Source: Candidatus Brocadiaceae bacterium (GTDB lineage Bacteria; Planctomycetota; Brocadiia; Brocadiales; Brocadiaceae). Taken from it: a stretch of 12,474 nt of DNA. The notes beneath the pieces were generated by a model. The model saw only the letters and a program-made list of their open reading frames with translations, had not been told where the DNA came from and made no database searches. The stretch is taken from NCBI GenBank assembly GCA_024653795.1, contig JANLHY010000326.1:1-12474 (forward strand), in the 5' to 3' direction. Positions 5,422 through 11,845 of the stretch are shown piece by piece (position 1 is the stretch's first letter; every line of letters begins with the position of its first letter). The translations under genes were made by a program, and so were the position numbers.

Positions 5422-7219
5422 GGGCGTGACCCCAAAGGAGGTTTCCAAAATCCGCATCCTCGACCCCGCCTGTGGTTCTGGTTCATTCCTCCTGGGCGCA
5501 TATCAATACCTGCTCGACTGGCATCGTGACTGGTATGTGGCAAACGACCCTGAAAAATGGGCAACCGGCCGCTCACCAACGCTGTATCAGGCACAAACAA
5601 CCCTCCCCTCAGTGGGAGGACAGGGAGGGGCATGGAGGCTGACTACCGCTGAACGCAGACGCATCCTACTCAACAACATCTACGGTGTGGACATTGACCC
5701 ACAGGCCGTGGAGGTAACGAAGCTTTCACTTCTCCTTAAGGTGCTTGAGGGAGAGTCAGAACAGACCATTGTAAAGCAGCTCAAAATGTTCCACGAGCGC
5801 GCCCTGCCCGACCTCGGCAACAACATCAAGTGCGGCAATTCGCTCATCGGCACGGATTTTTATAACACACCCCTAACCCCTCTTTTTAGAGGGGAAAAGA
5901 TAGACTCTCCTTTAACAAGAGGGGTCGGGGATGTGTCAGACGAGGAACGCTACCGCATCAATGCTTTCGACTGGGAAAAGGAATTTCCGGAAATCATGAA
6001 AAATGGTGGGTTTGATGCGGTGATCGGGAATCCGCCGTATGGAGGGAAACTCTCTTCATCGGAATTCGATTATTTGCGTAAAAAATATGTTACTGCTGAA
6101 TATCAGATTGATACGTATCCTTTATTCATCGAGAAGGCATACTTTTTAGGAAAACAAGATAGTTGTTTTGGTATGATTATTCCTTCATCATGGGTAGCAT
6201 CTAAGTATAATGCGGCACTTCGTCAATTAATTGCTTCTAAAACGGCATTAAAAAATGTGGTTATTACACCCAAAAATACTTTCGTTAGTGCAACTGTTGA
6301 AACTCTGATTTTAATTTCCGTAAAGAAAGAGTCAAAAAGTGGAATTTTTCTAGTCGAAAGATGGGATAGCAATGAAGAAATCGTATACAAACTTAACCAA
6401 TGTAGCATATTAAATCAAAAAGACTACATTTTCCCTGTATACTCAAACTCAGCAACGCTAAAATTAGTAGAGAAAGTAAGGCTTTGTAGTGAATGTTTAT
6501 CAAAATATGCAACTGCTGTATGGGGTGTTAAGATATATCAAAAAGGTAAAGGCAAACCTGTGCAGAGTAGTATCGAGGCAGAAACTAAAATATTTCACAG
6601 TCAGAAAAAAACAAAAAACACTCATAAGCCATTATTAGGAGGTAAAGAAATTAGAAGATACGCAGTTGAGTGGAAAGGTACATATGTTGATTACGGAGAA
6701 TGGCTAGCTGAACCTCGCACCCCTGAATGGTTTGTTGGACCAAGAATACTGATAAGAGAAGTTACAGCCAATGGGATTATTCAAGCAACAATAGTAAATA
6801 ATGAATTTGTTTTCTCAAATTCCGTTGATGGTATCAAACTTAAAGATGCAAAATATACGTTAAATTTTATTCTAGGAATAGTTAATTCAAAATTAATTTC
6901 ATTTTATCATGCAAACACATCTGCAAATGCTTTCAAGGGGACATTCCCGAAAGTATTAATAAAAGATTTGCTAAATATTCCCATCCGTATTATTAACTTT
7001 TCTGATTCATCCGACAAAGCAGGCTACGACAGAATGGTCTCTCTTGTTGATCAAATGCTTTCGCTTCGCAAGCAATCAGCATCGGCAAAGACAGATCACG
7101 ACAAGACCGTCATCCAGCGCCAGATAGATGCAACCGATCAGCAGATTGACCAGTTGGTGTATGAATTGTACAGGTTGACGGAGGAGGAAATCAAAATCAT
7201 TGAGGAAGTTCAATCCTAA
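5387..7219 (+). CDS. Type IIG restriction-modification protein, 3' part (N6-adenine methyltransferase and specificity region)
   Basis: This is the methylase half of the interrupted Eco57I-like gene. The frame opens at a TTG (5387), but family similarity starts only at about 5422, so 5387 is probably not a genuine start. Motif I, ILDPACGSGSF, lies at residues 24-34; NIYGVDIDPQAVEVTKLSLLL follows; the catalytic NPPY is at 215-218 in FDAVIGNPPYGG. The C-terminal part (KPLLGGKEIRRY and beyond) resembles a TaqI-type specificity domain. The end is a coiled region, ATDQQIDQLVYELYRLTEEE. Two foreign hairpin inserts lie in frame before NPPY. The specificity region is strongly AT-rich: 11 of 60 bases are G or C at 6841-6900, against 31 of 60 at both 5701-5760 and 7081-7140. 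This suggests an exchanged recognition domain. Confidence 0.85.
   Translation: MGNLLNQKSKIKGVTPKEVSKIRILDPACGSGSFLLGAYQYLLDWHRDWYVANDPEKWATGRSPTLYQAQTTLPSVGGQGGAWRLTTAERRRILLNNIYGVDIDPQAVEVTKLSLLLKVLEGESEQTIVKQLKMFHERALPDLGNNIKCGNSLIGTDFYNTPLTPLFRGEKIDSPLTRGVGDVSDEERYRINAFDWEKEFPEIMKNGGFDAVIGNPPYGGKLSSSEFDYLRKKYVTAEYQIDTYPLFIEKAYFLGKQDSCFGMIIPSSWVASKYNAALRQLIASKTALKNVVITPKNTFVSATVETLILISVKKESKSGIFLVERWDSNEEIVYKLNQCSILNQKDYIFPVYSNSATLKLVEKVRLCSECLSKYATAVWGVKIYQKGKGKPVQSSIEAETKIFHSQKKTKNTHKPLLGGKEIRRYAVEWKGTYVDYGEWLAEPRTPEWFVGPRILIREVTANGIIQATIVNNEFVFSNSVDGIKLKDAKYTLNFILGIVNSKLISFYHANTSANAFKGTFPKVLIKDLLNIPIRIINFSDSSDKAGYDRMVSLVDQMLSLRKQSASAKTDHDKTVIQRQIDATDQQIDQLVYELYRLTEEEIKIIEEVQS
5403..5421. 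repeat. 19-nt frameshifting insertion bounded by TTAA
   Basis: TTAA occurs at 5399-5402 and again at 5418-5421, with 15 nt between. Deleting one TTAA plus those 15 nt (19 nt in all) rejoins GTT with AAGGGCGTG, giving VKGVTPKEVSKIRILDPACG. This is the normal sequence leading into methylase motif I. Because 19 is not a multiple of three, the insertion shifts the frame by one and adds a TAA stop. The pattern looks like a small insertion with a 4-bp target duplication, or a replication-slippage event. Confidence 0.6.
5601..5629. repeat. CCCTCCC...GGGAGGG hairpin inside the methylase gene
   Basis: CCCTCCC (5601-5607) pairs with GGGAGGG (5623-5629), and an inner pairing CTCCC/GGGAG is also possible. 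It encodes the low-complexity segment TTLPSVGGQGG between a variable loop and the conserved ERRRILLNNIYGVDID block. It looks like a short repeat that inserted without disturbing the frame; its exact borders cannot be set from a single copy. Confidence 0.45.
5865..5936. mobile_element. 72-bp in-frame insert of two facing 33-bp repeat units
   Basis: The first unit (5865-5897) begins ACACACCCCTAACCCC; the second (5904-5936) ends GGGGTCGGGGATGTGT. They are separated by 6 bp and point in opposite directions. Each forms its own hairpin, such as CCCCTCT-TTTT-AGAGGGG. Over its first 31 bases the first unit matches the copy at 9607-9639 at 29 positions; the second matches that copy's complement at 29 of 33. 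The insert is 24 codons long and encodes NTPLTPLFRGEKIDSPLTRG plus a few residues, located between CGNSLIGTDFY and the NPPY region. It behaves like the palindromic elements of Rickettsia that insert in frame within genes. No target duplication is obvious. Confidence 0.75.
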
Positions 7220-7264
7220 TTTTAAAATGAAATTATTATTTTGCAGTTTTCACATGGAAAAATA

Positions 7265-7948
7265 ATGAACGAGTTTAAAGTCACAAAAATTCTTGAGAAG
7301 GTTATTGAAATTGCCATTTTAAATAATGACGAAGACCTTAAAAAATGGGCTTGTTTAGAAACAGAGGGATATTATGAATCAAATAAATACTTTACCGACA
7401 ATGATACTGTACCTAAATATAGGGAAATCGTTGGAGAACATAGGGATATTTTTGGTAGAACATTTTTAATACCAGATTTAAAATTTAGCTTCATTAATAC
7501 GTATAGGCTGAGGCATGCTACTATAGAACTTGAAAGCCTATCCAAAAGAACCGAAAATTTGTTATCTATCAAAGATGCTCATATATGCGAAATTATCAAT
7601 AAACACTTTGGTGTAAAAATTGCTGATTTTGTTTTTAGTCCTGCATCTTTAGACAGAGTTTTGAATTCTATTAAACAAGAAGCTATTAGGCGTTTGAGAA
7701 AATATGTTACGAAGAATGAATTAATGTCAATTGAAAAGAATAAGAGAGTTAATGAAACCAATATTCCAAGAGATATTACTTGTTCATGGCTCTGGAGAAA
7801 TATTCCAATACGCTGGTGGTTGACTTTTTTTAGTTTATTGTTTGGTGCTTTTTCACTCGGCATTTATGTATCGGGTATCCCTCAAGTAAAGAAAATACTT
7901 CATTATATACCAGGATATAAAGTTGATCTAGTCAGAGAGATGGAGTAA
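7265..7948 (+). CDS. AbiTii-like N-terminal domain protein with C-terminal membrane segment
   Basis: The product is 227 residues from the ATG at 7265, preferred over the TTG at 7241 because MNEFKVTKILEKVIEIA is a natural helical start. The first 60 residues (helix ILEKVIEIAILNNDEDLKKW, then TEGYY, then VPKYREIVGEH) resemble the AbiTii domain, in which a helix is followed by an ELxGY motif and a PxYR motif. That domain is found with abortive-infection and other defence genes; the match is from memory and moderate. The middle is charged and helical. One hydrophobic segment at about residues 184-205 (WWLTFFSLLFGAFSLGIYVS) predicts membrane anchoring, followed by a short cationic tail. The base composition is AT-rich, unlike purH or selB, which suggests horizontal acquisition. 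It begins 45 bp after the methylase stop and may share its transcript. Confidence 0.6.
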   Translation: MNEFKVTKILEKVIEIAILNNDEDLKKWACLETEGYYESNKYFTDNDTVPKYREIVGEHRDIFGRTFLIPDLKFSFINTYRLRHATIELESLSKRTENLLSIKDAHICEIINKHFGVKIADFVFSPASLDRVLNSIKQEAIRRLRKYVTKNELMSIEKNKRVNETNIPRDITCSWLWRNIPIRWWLTFFSLLFGAFSLGIYVSGIPQVKKILHYIPGYKVDLVREME

Positions 7949-7962
7949 AGTTTCTTTAGGCT

Positions 7963-7985
7963 GGTTCAATCTTGCAGATTGAACC
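7963..7985. repeat. Perfect 9-bp stem hairpin after the AbiTii-like gene
   Basis: GGTTCAATC-TTGCA-GATTGAACC begins 14 bp after the stop codon at 7948. Only a weak T-run (GAAGATTTT) follows, so it could act as a poor terminator but may be a repeat. A similar hairpin lies at 8051-8073. Confidence 0.45.
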
Positions 7986-8050
7986 GAAGATTTTGACTGG
8001 GTGGGGAGGTGTTGAATTAGAGGCGGTCGTGGGCGCATTCAAAATGTTAA

Positions 8051-8073
8051 GGTCCAATCGTGGACGATTGACC
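8051..8073. repeat. Second GGT(T/C)CAATC-type hairpin
   Basis: GGTCCAATCG-TGGA-CGATTGACC pairs along its length apart from one bulged C. Its left arm, GGTCCAATC, differs from the GGTTCAATC arm at 7963-7971 by one base, so the two look like related repeat copies about 90 bp apart. No recognisable gene lies between them. Confidence 0.4.
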
Positions 8074-8143
8074 AGCAGGAGAGTATTTCCATCTATTTTA
8101 CTCTCATTTATCATTGTTAATTTCCTTATGAAAGGTGATGTTT

Positions 8144-8455
8144 ATGACATTAACTAAGCAAAGACAAAAAGAAAAAAAAGCCAGAGACTTAATATATGAG
8201 GCTTTAAAAGAATTCCATAACTATGAGCCAAGCTTCCCTGTATTTACAAAAGAGCGAATTTCTCATGAAAAATACCATAAAGAGTTAACGAAACAAGGTC
8301 TCGATGAAGGTATTGTTGCTTTTGCTTTAATTAACAACATGTCTGGCGTCTCTGCTCCTGGTATTGATTTGTATAGATTGCTTCATGAGTATATTTTAAA
8401 CATTGAAATCCGTGAAAAGATAAACAAATTACTCGAACAAGATATTAAAACCTAA
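8144..8455 (+). CDS. Small soluble protein of unknown function
   Basis: I do not recognise this 103-residue protein. It begins with a strongly basic stretch (TKQRQKEKKARDLIYEALKE) followed by a mostly helical, charged sequence. It has no membrane segment, signal peptide or cysteine motif. The ATG at 8144 is chosen because AAGGTGA (8132-8138) precedes it at a good distance; the in-frame GTG at 8135 and ATG at 8138 overlap that site and are less likely. It lies between the AbiTii-like gene and the duplicated methylase tail, on the same strand, in AT-rich DNA. It may be cargo of the same acquired segment. A defence-related role is possible only by position. Confidence 0.5.
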   Translation: MTLTKQRQKEKKARDLIYEALKEFHNYEPSFPVFTKERISHEKYHKELTKQGLDEGIVAFALINNMSGVSAPGIDLYRLLHEYILNIEIREKINKLLEQDIKT

Positions 8456-8469
8456 CAAATCACCAAGAA

Positions 8470-8655
8470 ATGTTCTCTCATGTTGACCAGATGTTAGAAT
8501 TGTACAAACAATTAGCATCAGCAAAGACGGATCATGACAAGACTATTATCCAACGTCAGATTGACGCCACCGACCGCCAGGTTGATCAGTTGGTGTATGA
8601 ATTATATGGATTGACGGAGGAGGAAATAAAAATTGTAGCGGGAGAAAGGGCATGA
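8470..8655 (+). pseudogene. Second copy of the type IIG methylase C-terminal tail (gene remnant)
   Basis: The 61-residue frame MFSHVDQMLELYKQLASAKT and onward repeats the last 61 residues of the methylase gene (from position 7033): SAKTDHDKT, IQRQIDATD, DQLVYELY and LTEEEIKI occur in both. About four in five residues are identical, while the DNA differs at many silent sites. This is therefore not a recent copy but probably the end of another member of the same gene family, with everything upstream lost or replaced. Similarity begins right at the ATG. The stop overlaps the next start (ATGA at 8652-8655), so translation could still couple to the zinc-ribbon gene. An independent function for the fragment is unlikely. 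Confidence 0.7.
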
Positions 8656-9155
8656 GAGAAGAAGGTTGGCCAGGACGAGAAGGTTGGTATGATATAGCCC
8701 AAATTTGTTTAAATGGGCATATAATTAATGCTATGACAAACACTAATCCAGAACATAGCATGAATTTCTGCGACACATGTGGAGCATCCACAATCACTAA
8801 TTGTCAGCATTGTAAACATGATATAAGGGGTAAATATCATGTCAGAGGTGTTTTAAATTCGAGATATATGACTCCTAAATTTTGTTTAAATTGTGGAACA
8901 CCATATCCTTGGACTGATATAAAAATCAAGGCAGCTCAAGAGCTAGTTCTTGGGCTTGATAATCTTACGCAAGTAGAAAAAGAAAATCTCAACAAAAGCC
9001 TTAATGATATTATTCGAGACACTCCAGAGACTACCGTTGCTGCAACCAAGGCTAAAAAACTGTTTGCCAAAGCAGGAAGAGGAGTTGCAGAGAGCTTCAA
9101 AAATATACTGGTAGATATCATAAGTGAAGCAGCCAAGAAATTAATTTGGCCATAG
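8652..9155 (+). CDS. DUF2321-like zinc-ribbon protein
   Basis: This is a 167-residue protein. After a short leader come WYDIAQICLNGHIIN and three CxxC pairs (Cys40/43, Cys51/54, Cys78/81), ending in FCLNCGTPYPWTD. That series fits a double zinc ribbon and matches my memory of the uncharacterised DUF2321 family (YDIAQICxNGH..., then xNCGxPYPW). The second half is helical, with LDNLTQVEKENLNKSLNDI and a C-terminal amphipathic stretch; there is no signal peptide. The biochemical role is unknown to me; zinc binding is inferred from the cysteines. The start codon overlaps the stop of the methylase-tail remnant by four bases. This suggests that, in its original context, the gene was translationally coupled behind a type IIG restriction gene. 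Confidence 0.7.
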   Translation: MREEGWPGREGWYDIAQICLNGHIINAMTNTNPEHSMNFCDTCGASTITNCQHCKHDIRGKYHVRGVLNSRYMTPKFCLNCGTPYPWTDIKIKAAQELVLGLDNLTQVEKENLNKSLNDIIRDTPETTVAATKAKKLFAKAGRGVAESFKNILVDIISEAAKKLIWP

Positions 9156-9198
9156 ATGTAAATAGTATAAGTGCAGTCCAAAAAGTAGAACTTGTGAT

Positions 9199-9231
9199 AC
9201 TCCCCTCTATCAAGAGGGGTAGGGGGTGTGT
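9199..9231. repeat. Left 33-bp inverted repeat of the DUF559 unit
   Basis: This copy starts ACTCCCCTCTATCAAG and ends GTAGGGGGTGTGT. It is the reverse complement of 9607-9639 at 30 of 33 positions. It forms its own hairpin (CCCCTCT pairing with AAGAGGGG) and supplies the AGGGGG that serves as Shine-Dalgarno for the following gene. Confidence 0.8.
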
Positions 9232-9236
9232 TTCCT

Positions 9237-9644
9237 ATGAAGATAAATTACCATCCAAAACTCAAAGCACTTGCACGGAAATTAAGAAATAAGAGTACGA
9301 AATCAGAAATAAAAATCTGGCAATACTTGAAAAGTAAGAAAATGATGGGGTATGATTTTCATCGGCAAAAACCAATTGATAAATTTATATTAGATTTTTT
9401 CTGTAATAAATTAAAACTTGCTATTGAGTTGGATGGTTATACTCATACCTTTGAAGAAATTGCAGAGAAAGACGCCGTAAAACAAGAGAGATTAAAGGAA
9501 TTTGGGATAACGGTATTGAGATTCTGCGATGAAGATGTAATGAAAAATACGGATGGGGTTTTACAAATGATTCGAAAGTTTATTGGAAATTATGAAAAAC
9601 AGAATTACACACCCCCGACCCCTCTTTTTAGAGGGGAGTGTTAG
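9237..9644 (+). CDS. DUF559 (Vsr-like) endonuclease-domain protein
   Basis: This is a compact 135-residue protein of the DUF559 group, which belongs to the PD-(D/E)xK nuclease fold and is related to very-short-patch repair endonucleases. Family features are the N-terminal basic region LARKLRNKSTKSEIKIWQYL, the block GYDFHRQKPI, the strand FILDFFCNKLKLAIELDGYTH with the expected acidic catalytic residues, and GITVLRFCDEDVM near the end. The ATG at 9237 is chosen over the GTG at 9228, which lies inside the left repeat and too close to the Shine-Dalgarno AGGGGG (9221-9226). The last 12 codons (TPPTPLFRGEC after NY) are largely supplied by the right repeat, and the stop falls just beyond it. Whether the nuclease acts in repair, in restriction or in spreading the repeat unit is unknown. 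Confidence 0.85.
   Translation: MKINYHPKLKALARKLRNKSTKSEIKIWQYLKSKKMMGYDFHRQKPIDKFILDFFCNKLKLAIELDGYTHTFEEIAEKDAVKQERLKEFGITVLRFCDEDVMKNTDGVLQMIRKFIGNYEKQNYTPPTPLFRGEC
9607..9639. repeat. Right 33-bp inverted repeat of the DUF559 unit
   Basis: This copy starts ACACACCCCCGACCCC and ends TTTTTAGAGGGGAGT, and is the inverted partner of 9199-9231. It contains the perfect stem CCCCTCT-TTTT-AGAGGGG. It overlaps the end of the DUF559 gene and encodes its C-terminal TPPTPLFRGE, in the same frame used by the related insert in the methylase gene. Confidence 0.8.
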
Positions 9645-9776
9645 GAATGCACCCCTTAGTCGCCGTTATTTGTAGGGGAAAGTAAGAATGCCTCAGTCTA
9701 AAGTAATCGCAATACATAACTACTTTTAGTGTTCAATAAAGAGGTGCATATTGATATATACCCATACAGGGTTTAT

Positions 9777-9803
9777 AGATTTCTCCCTTCGTTCGAAATG
9801 ACA
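9777..9803. repeat. TTTCTCCCTTCG-TTCGAAATGAC dispersed-repeat copy
   Basis: The sequence AGATTTCTCCCTTCGTTCG followed by AAATGACA closely resembles a repeat I recall from many bacterial genomes. It lies about 60 bp before selB in a 216-bp gene-free stretch that otherwise shows nothing I can identify. Confidence 0.45.
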
Positions 9804-9860
9804 AAAGTATGAGTTTTCGTTCAGTCACTACATAAACCATAATTTTAATACGATAAATAC

Positions 9861-11819
9861 ATGAAACAATCAGCGGCTTCACGAATTATGAATACCCATC
9901 ACGTTGAGCACATCATTATCGGCACTGCTGGCCATATAGACCACGGGAAAACGGCACTGGTCAAGGCATTGACCGGAATCGATACCGATCGGCTGCCTGA
10001 AGAGAAACAGCGAGGGATGACCATAGATTTAGGCTATGCCTATCTCGACCTCGATTCAGGGCAAAGGGTCAGCATCGTAGATGTGCCTGGACACGAACGT
10101 TTTGTCAAAAACATGCTGGCAGGCGCAACGAGCATAAATCTTGTATTGTTCGTAATTGCGGCTGACGATGGCATAATGCCGCAGACTATTGAACATCTGG
10201 AAATTATTAATCTCCTGGGAATCCGGCACGGTCTTGTTGCCTTAACGAAAAAAGACCTTGTAACCGATGAATGGCTTGCCATAGTGCAGGAAGATATAAA
10301 AAATATTTTGAAAGGTACCTCACTGGAAGATGCACCCATTGTGCCTGTCTCTACGGTTACCGGTGAGGGGATTGAGACCTGCAAAATGCTCATAAAAAAC
10401 CTCATCGCACAAATAAAAATCCGTGATGATGCTCGTGTATTTCGATTGCCCATCGACAGGTCATTTACCATATCAGGTTATGGGTGTGTTGTAACCGGGC
10501 CTATTCTGGGCGGCCAAATTTCAGTAGAGGATGAAATAGAAATATTTCCTGTCAAAAAAATTGTGCGTGTGAGGGGGATTGAAGTAACCGGAGAACGAGT
10601 AGCCGCGGCCTTTGCAGGACAGCGGGCAGCGATCAACCTGTCCGGAATCAAATCAGCCGAGATCAAACGCGGTTACGAACTTTCTATCCCAGGATATTTA
10701 CAACCTACCAAAATTGTGGATGCGTCATTACGATTGATTAAGAATGCAAAAAACCCGTTAAAAAACAGGGCAAGGATACGGTTTCACATGAATACTTCAG
10801 AGGTGATGGGACGTGTTATCCTGTTGGATAGAGAGCAACTGAATCCCGGAGAAGAGGCATTGTGCCAATTTCTCCTGGAAAACTTCGTTACGATAGAAAG
10901 GGAAGATAGATTTATTATTCGGTCTTATTCACCGGCTTATACTATTGGCGGAGGCAAGGTTCTTGGGTACAACACAACACGATTGAAACGTTTTAAAGAT
11001 GAGACACTGAAAACCCTGAAAATTCTTGCTAGCGGAAATCTTTCAGATATCGTAGAGCAGGTTTATTTGAATAATGCCGTCCGTAGGGGCGAACGGCCGT
11101 TCGCCCTTACAATTGATGATGTATCAAGGAGAGTTAATATTCATCCCTCAATTGCAAAGGGTGTTATTGAAGAATTGATAACTAAGGGCATACTTTTAAA
11201 ATTTACTATAGACGGTAAAAACGTTATTGTTCATAGAGATGTTATTTCGTCTTTAAAGGAACGGATTTTGGATACACTCAAGGCATTTCACAAAGGGAAT
11301 CCTTTAAAAATGGGGACTGATGAGACACATCTAAAAACACTTTTGGGTAAAAATTTAAACCCCTTATTAATTACCGCAGCGTTCTCTTCCTTAAGGAATG
11401 AAAAGGCCGTTAAAGTTACCGACAACAAATTATCTCTGGCGAATTTTAAAATTGAGGTATCAACACAAGATAAGGGTATTGCAGATAAGATTGAAGGGCT
11501 TTTTTTAAAGGCGGGGTTTACTCCCCCTTCAATGGAAGAAGTGTATACAAATTTTGGCGCTTCTAGTAAGGCAGTCATCCCATTGCTTATTGAACAGAAA
11601 AAGATCGTCGTGGTAGAAAAGGGTCTTTGTTTTCATACAATGGTACTCGACAAATTAAAGGAAAACATTAGGGAATATATCAAAAAACAAGGCCCCATCA
11701 GCGTGGCACAGTTCAGGGACTTGACCAAAACCTCCCGGAAGTACGCAGTCCCGCTGCTGGAATATTTTGATGCCGTCCATTTCACCAAACGGACGGGGGA
11801 TGCGCGAATACTGCTGTAA
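9861..11819 (+). CDS. selB: Selenocysteine-specific translation elongation factor
   Basis: SelB is the GTPase that delivers Sec-tRNA(Sec) to UGA codons marked by a SECIS hairpin. The 652-residue length is typical. GTPase motifs are G1 GHIDHGKT (24-31), G2 Thr54 in RGMTID, G3 DVPGH (74-78) and G4 TKKD (129-132, in place of the NKxD of EF-Tu). Beta-barrel domains follow (RSFTISGYGCVVTGPILGG), then the SelB-specific C-terminal winged-helix region that binds SECIS RNA, ending in FTKRTGDARILL. The ATG at 9861 gives ten extra residues relative to the ATG at 9888 (MNTHHVEHIIIGTAGH); most SelB proteins start close to the second, so 9888 may be the real start. Neither has a clear Shine-Dalgarno. selA lies upstream across the island. 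Confidence 0.95.
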   Translation: MKQSAASRIMNTHHVEHIIIGTAGHIDHGKTALVKALTGIDTDRLPEEKQRGMTIDLGYAYLDLDSGQRVSIVDVPGHERFVKNMLAGATSINLVLFVIAADDGIMPQTIEHLEIINLLGIRHGLVALTKKDLVTDEWLAIVQEDIKNILKGTSLEDAPIVPVSTVTGEGIETCKMLIKNLIAQIKIRDDARVFRLPIDRSFTISGYGCVVTGPILGGQISVEDEIEIFPVKKIVRVRGIEVTGERVAAAFAGQRAAINLSGIKSAEIKRGYELSIPGYLQPTKIVDASLRLIKNAKNPLKNRARIRFHMNTSEVMGRVILLDREQLNPGEEALCQFLLENFVTIEREDRFIIRSYSPAYTIGGGKVLGYNTTRLKRFKDETLKTLKILASGNLSDIVEQVYLNNAVRRGERPFALTIDDVSRRVNIHPSIAKGVIEELITKGILLKFTIDGKNVIVHRDVISSLKERILDTLKAFHKGNPLKMGTDETHLKTLLGKNLNPLLITAAFSSLRNEKAVKVTDNKLSLANFKIEVSTQDKGIADKIEGLFLKAGFTPPSMEEVYTNFGASSKAVIPLLIEQKKIVVVEKGLCFHTMVLDKLKENIREYIKKQGPISVAQFRDLTKTSRKYAVPLLEYFDAVHFTKRTGDARILL

Positions 11820-11845
11820 AAATTCAACAGGAAAACCTGAAGCGC

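Noticed and set aside
4243..7219. BREX PglX methyltransferase
   Set aside because: The N-terminal PD-(D/E)xK domain and overall size fit a stand-alone type IIG enzyme, and no other BREX genes are present.
7972..8157. 61-codon open frame between the AbiTii-like gene and the small gene
   Set aside because: It starts inside the loop of one hairpin, runs through a second, overlaps the better-supported gene at 8144, and resembles nothing known.
9777..9803. tRNA T-arm (GTTCGAAAT), possibly selC next to selB
   Set aside because: No acceptor stem, D-arm or anticodon arm can be folded around it; the bases belong to a dispersed repeat. No selC candidate was found elsewhere in the gene-free stretches either.
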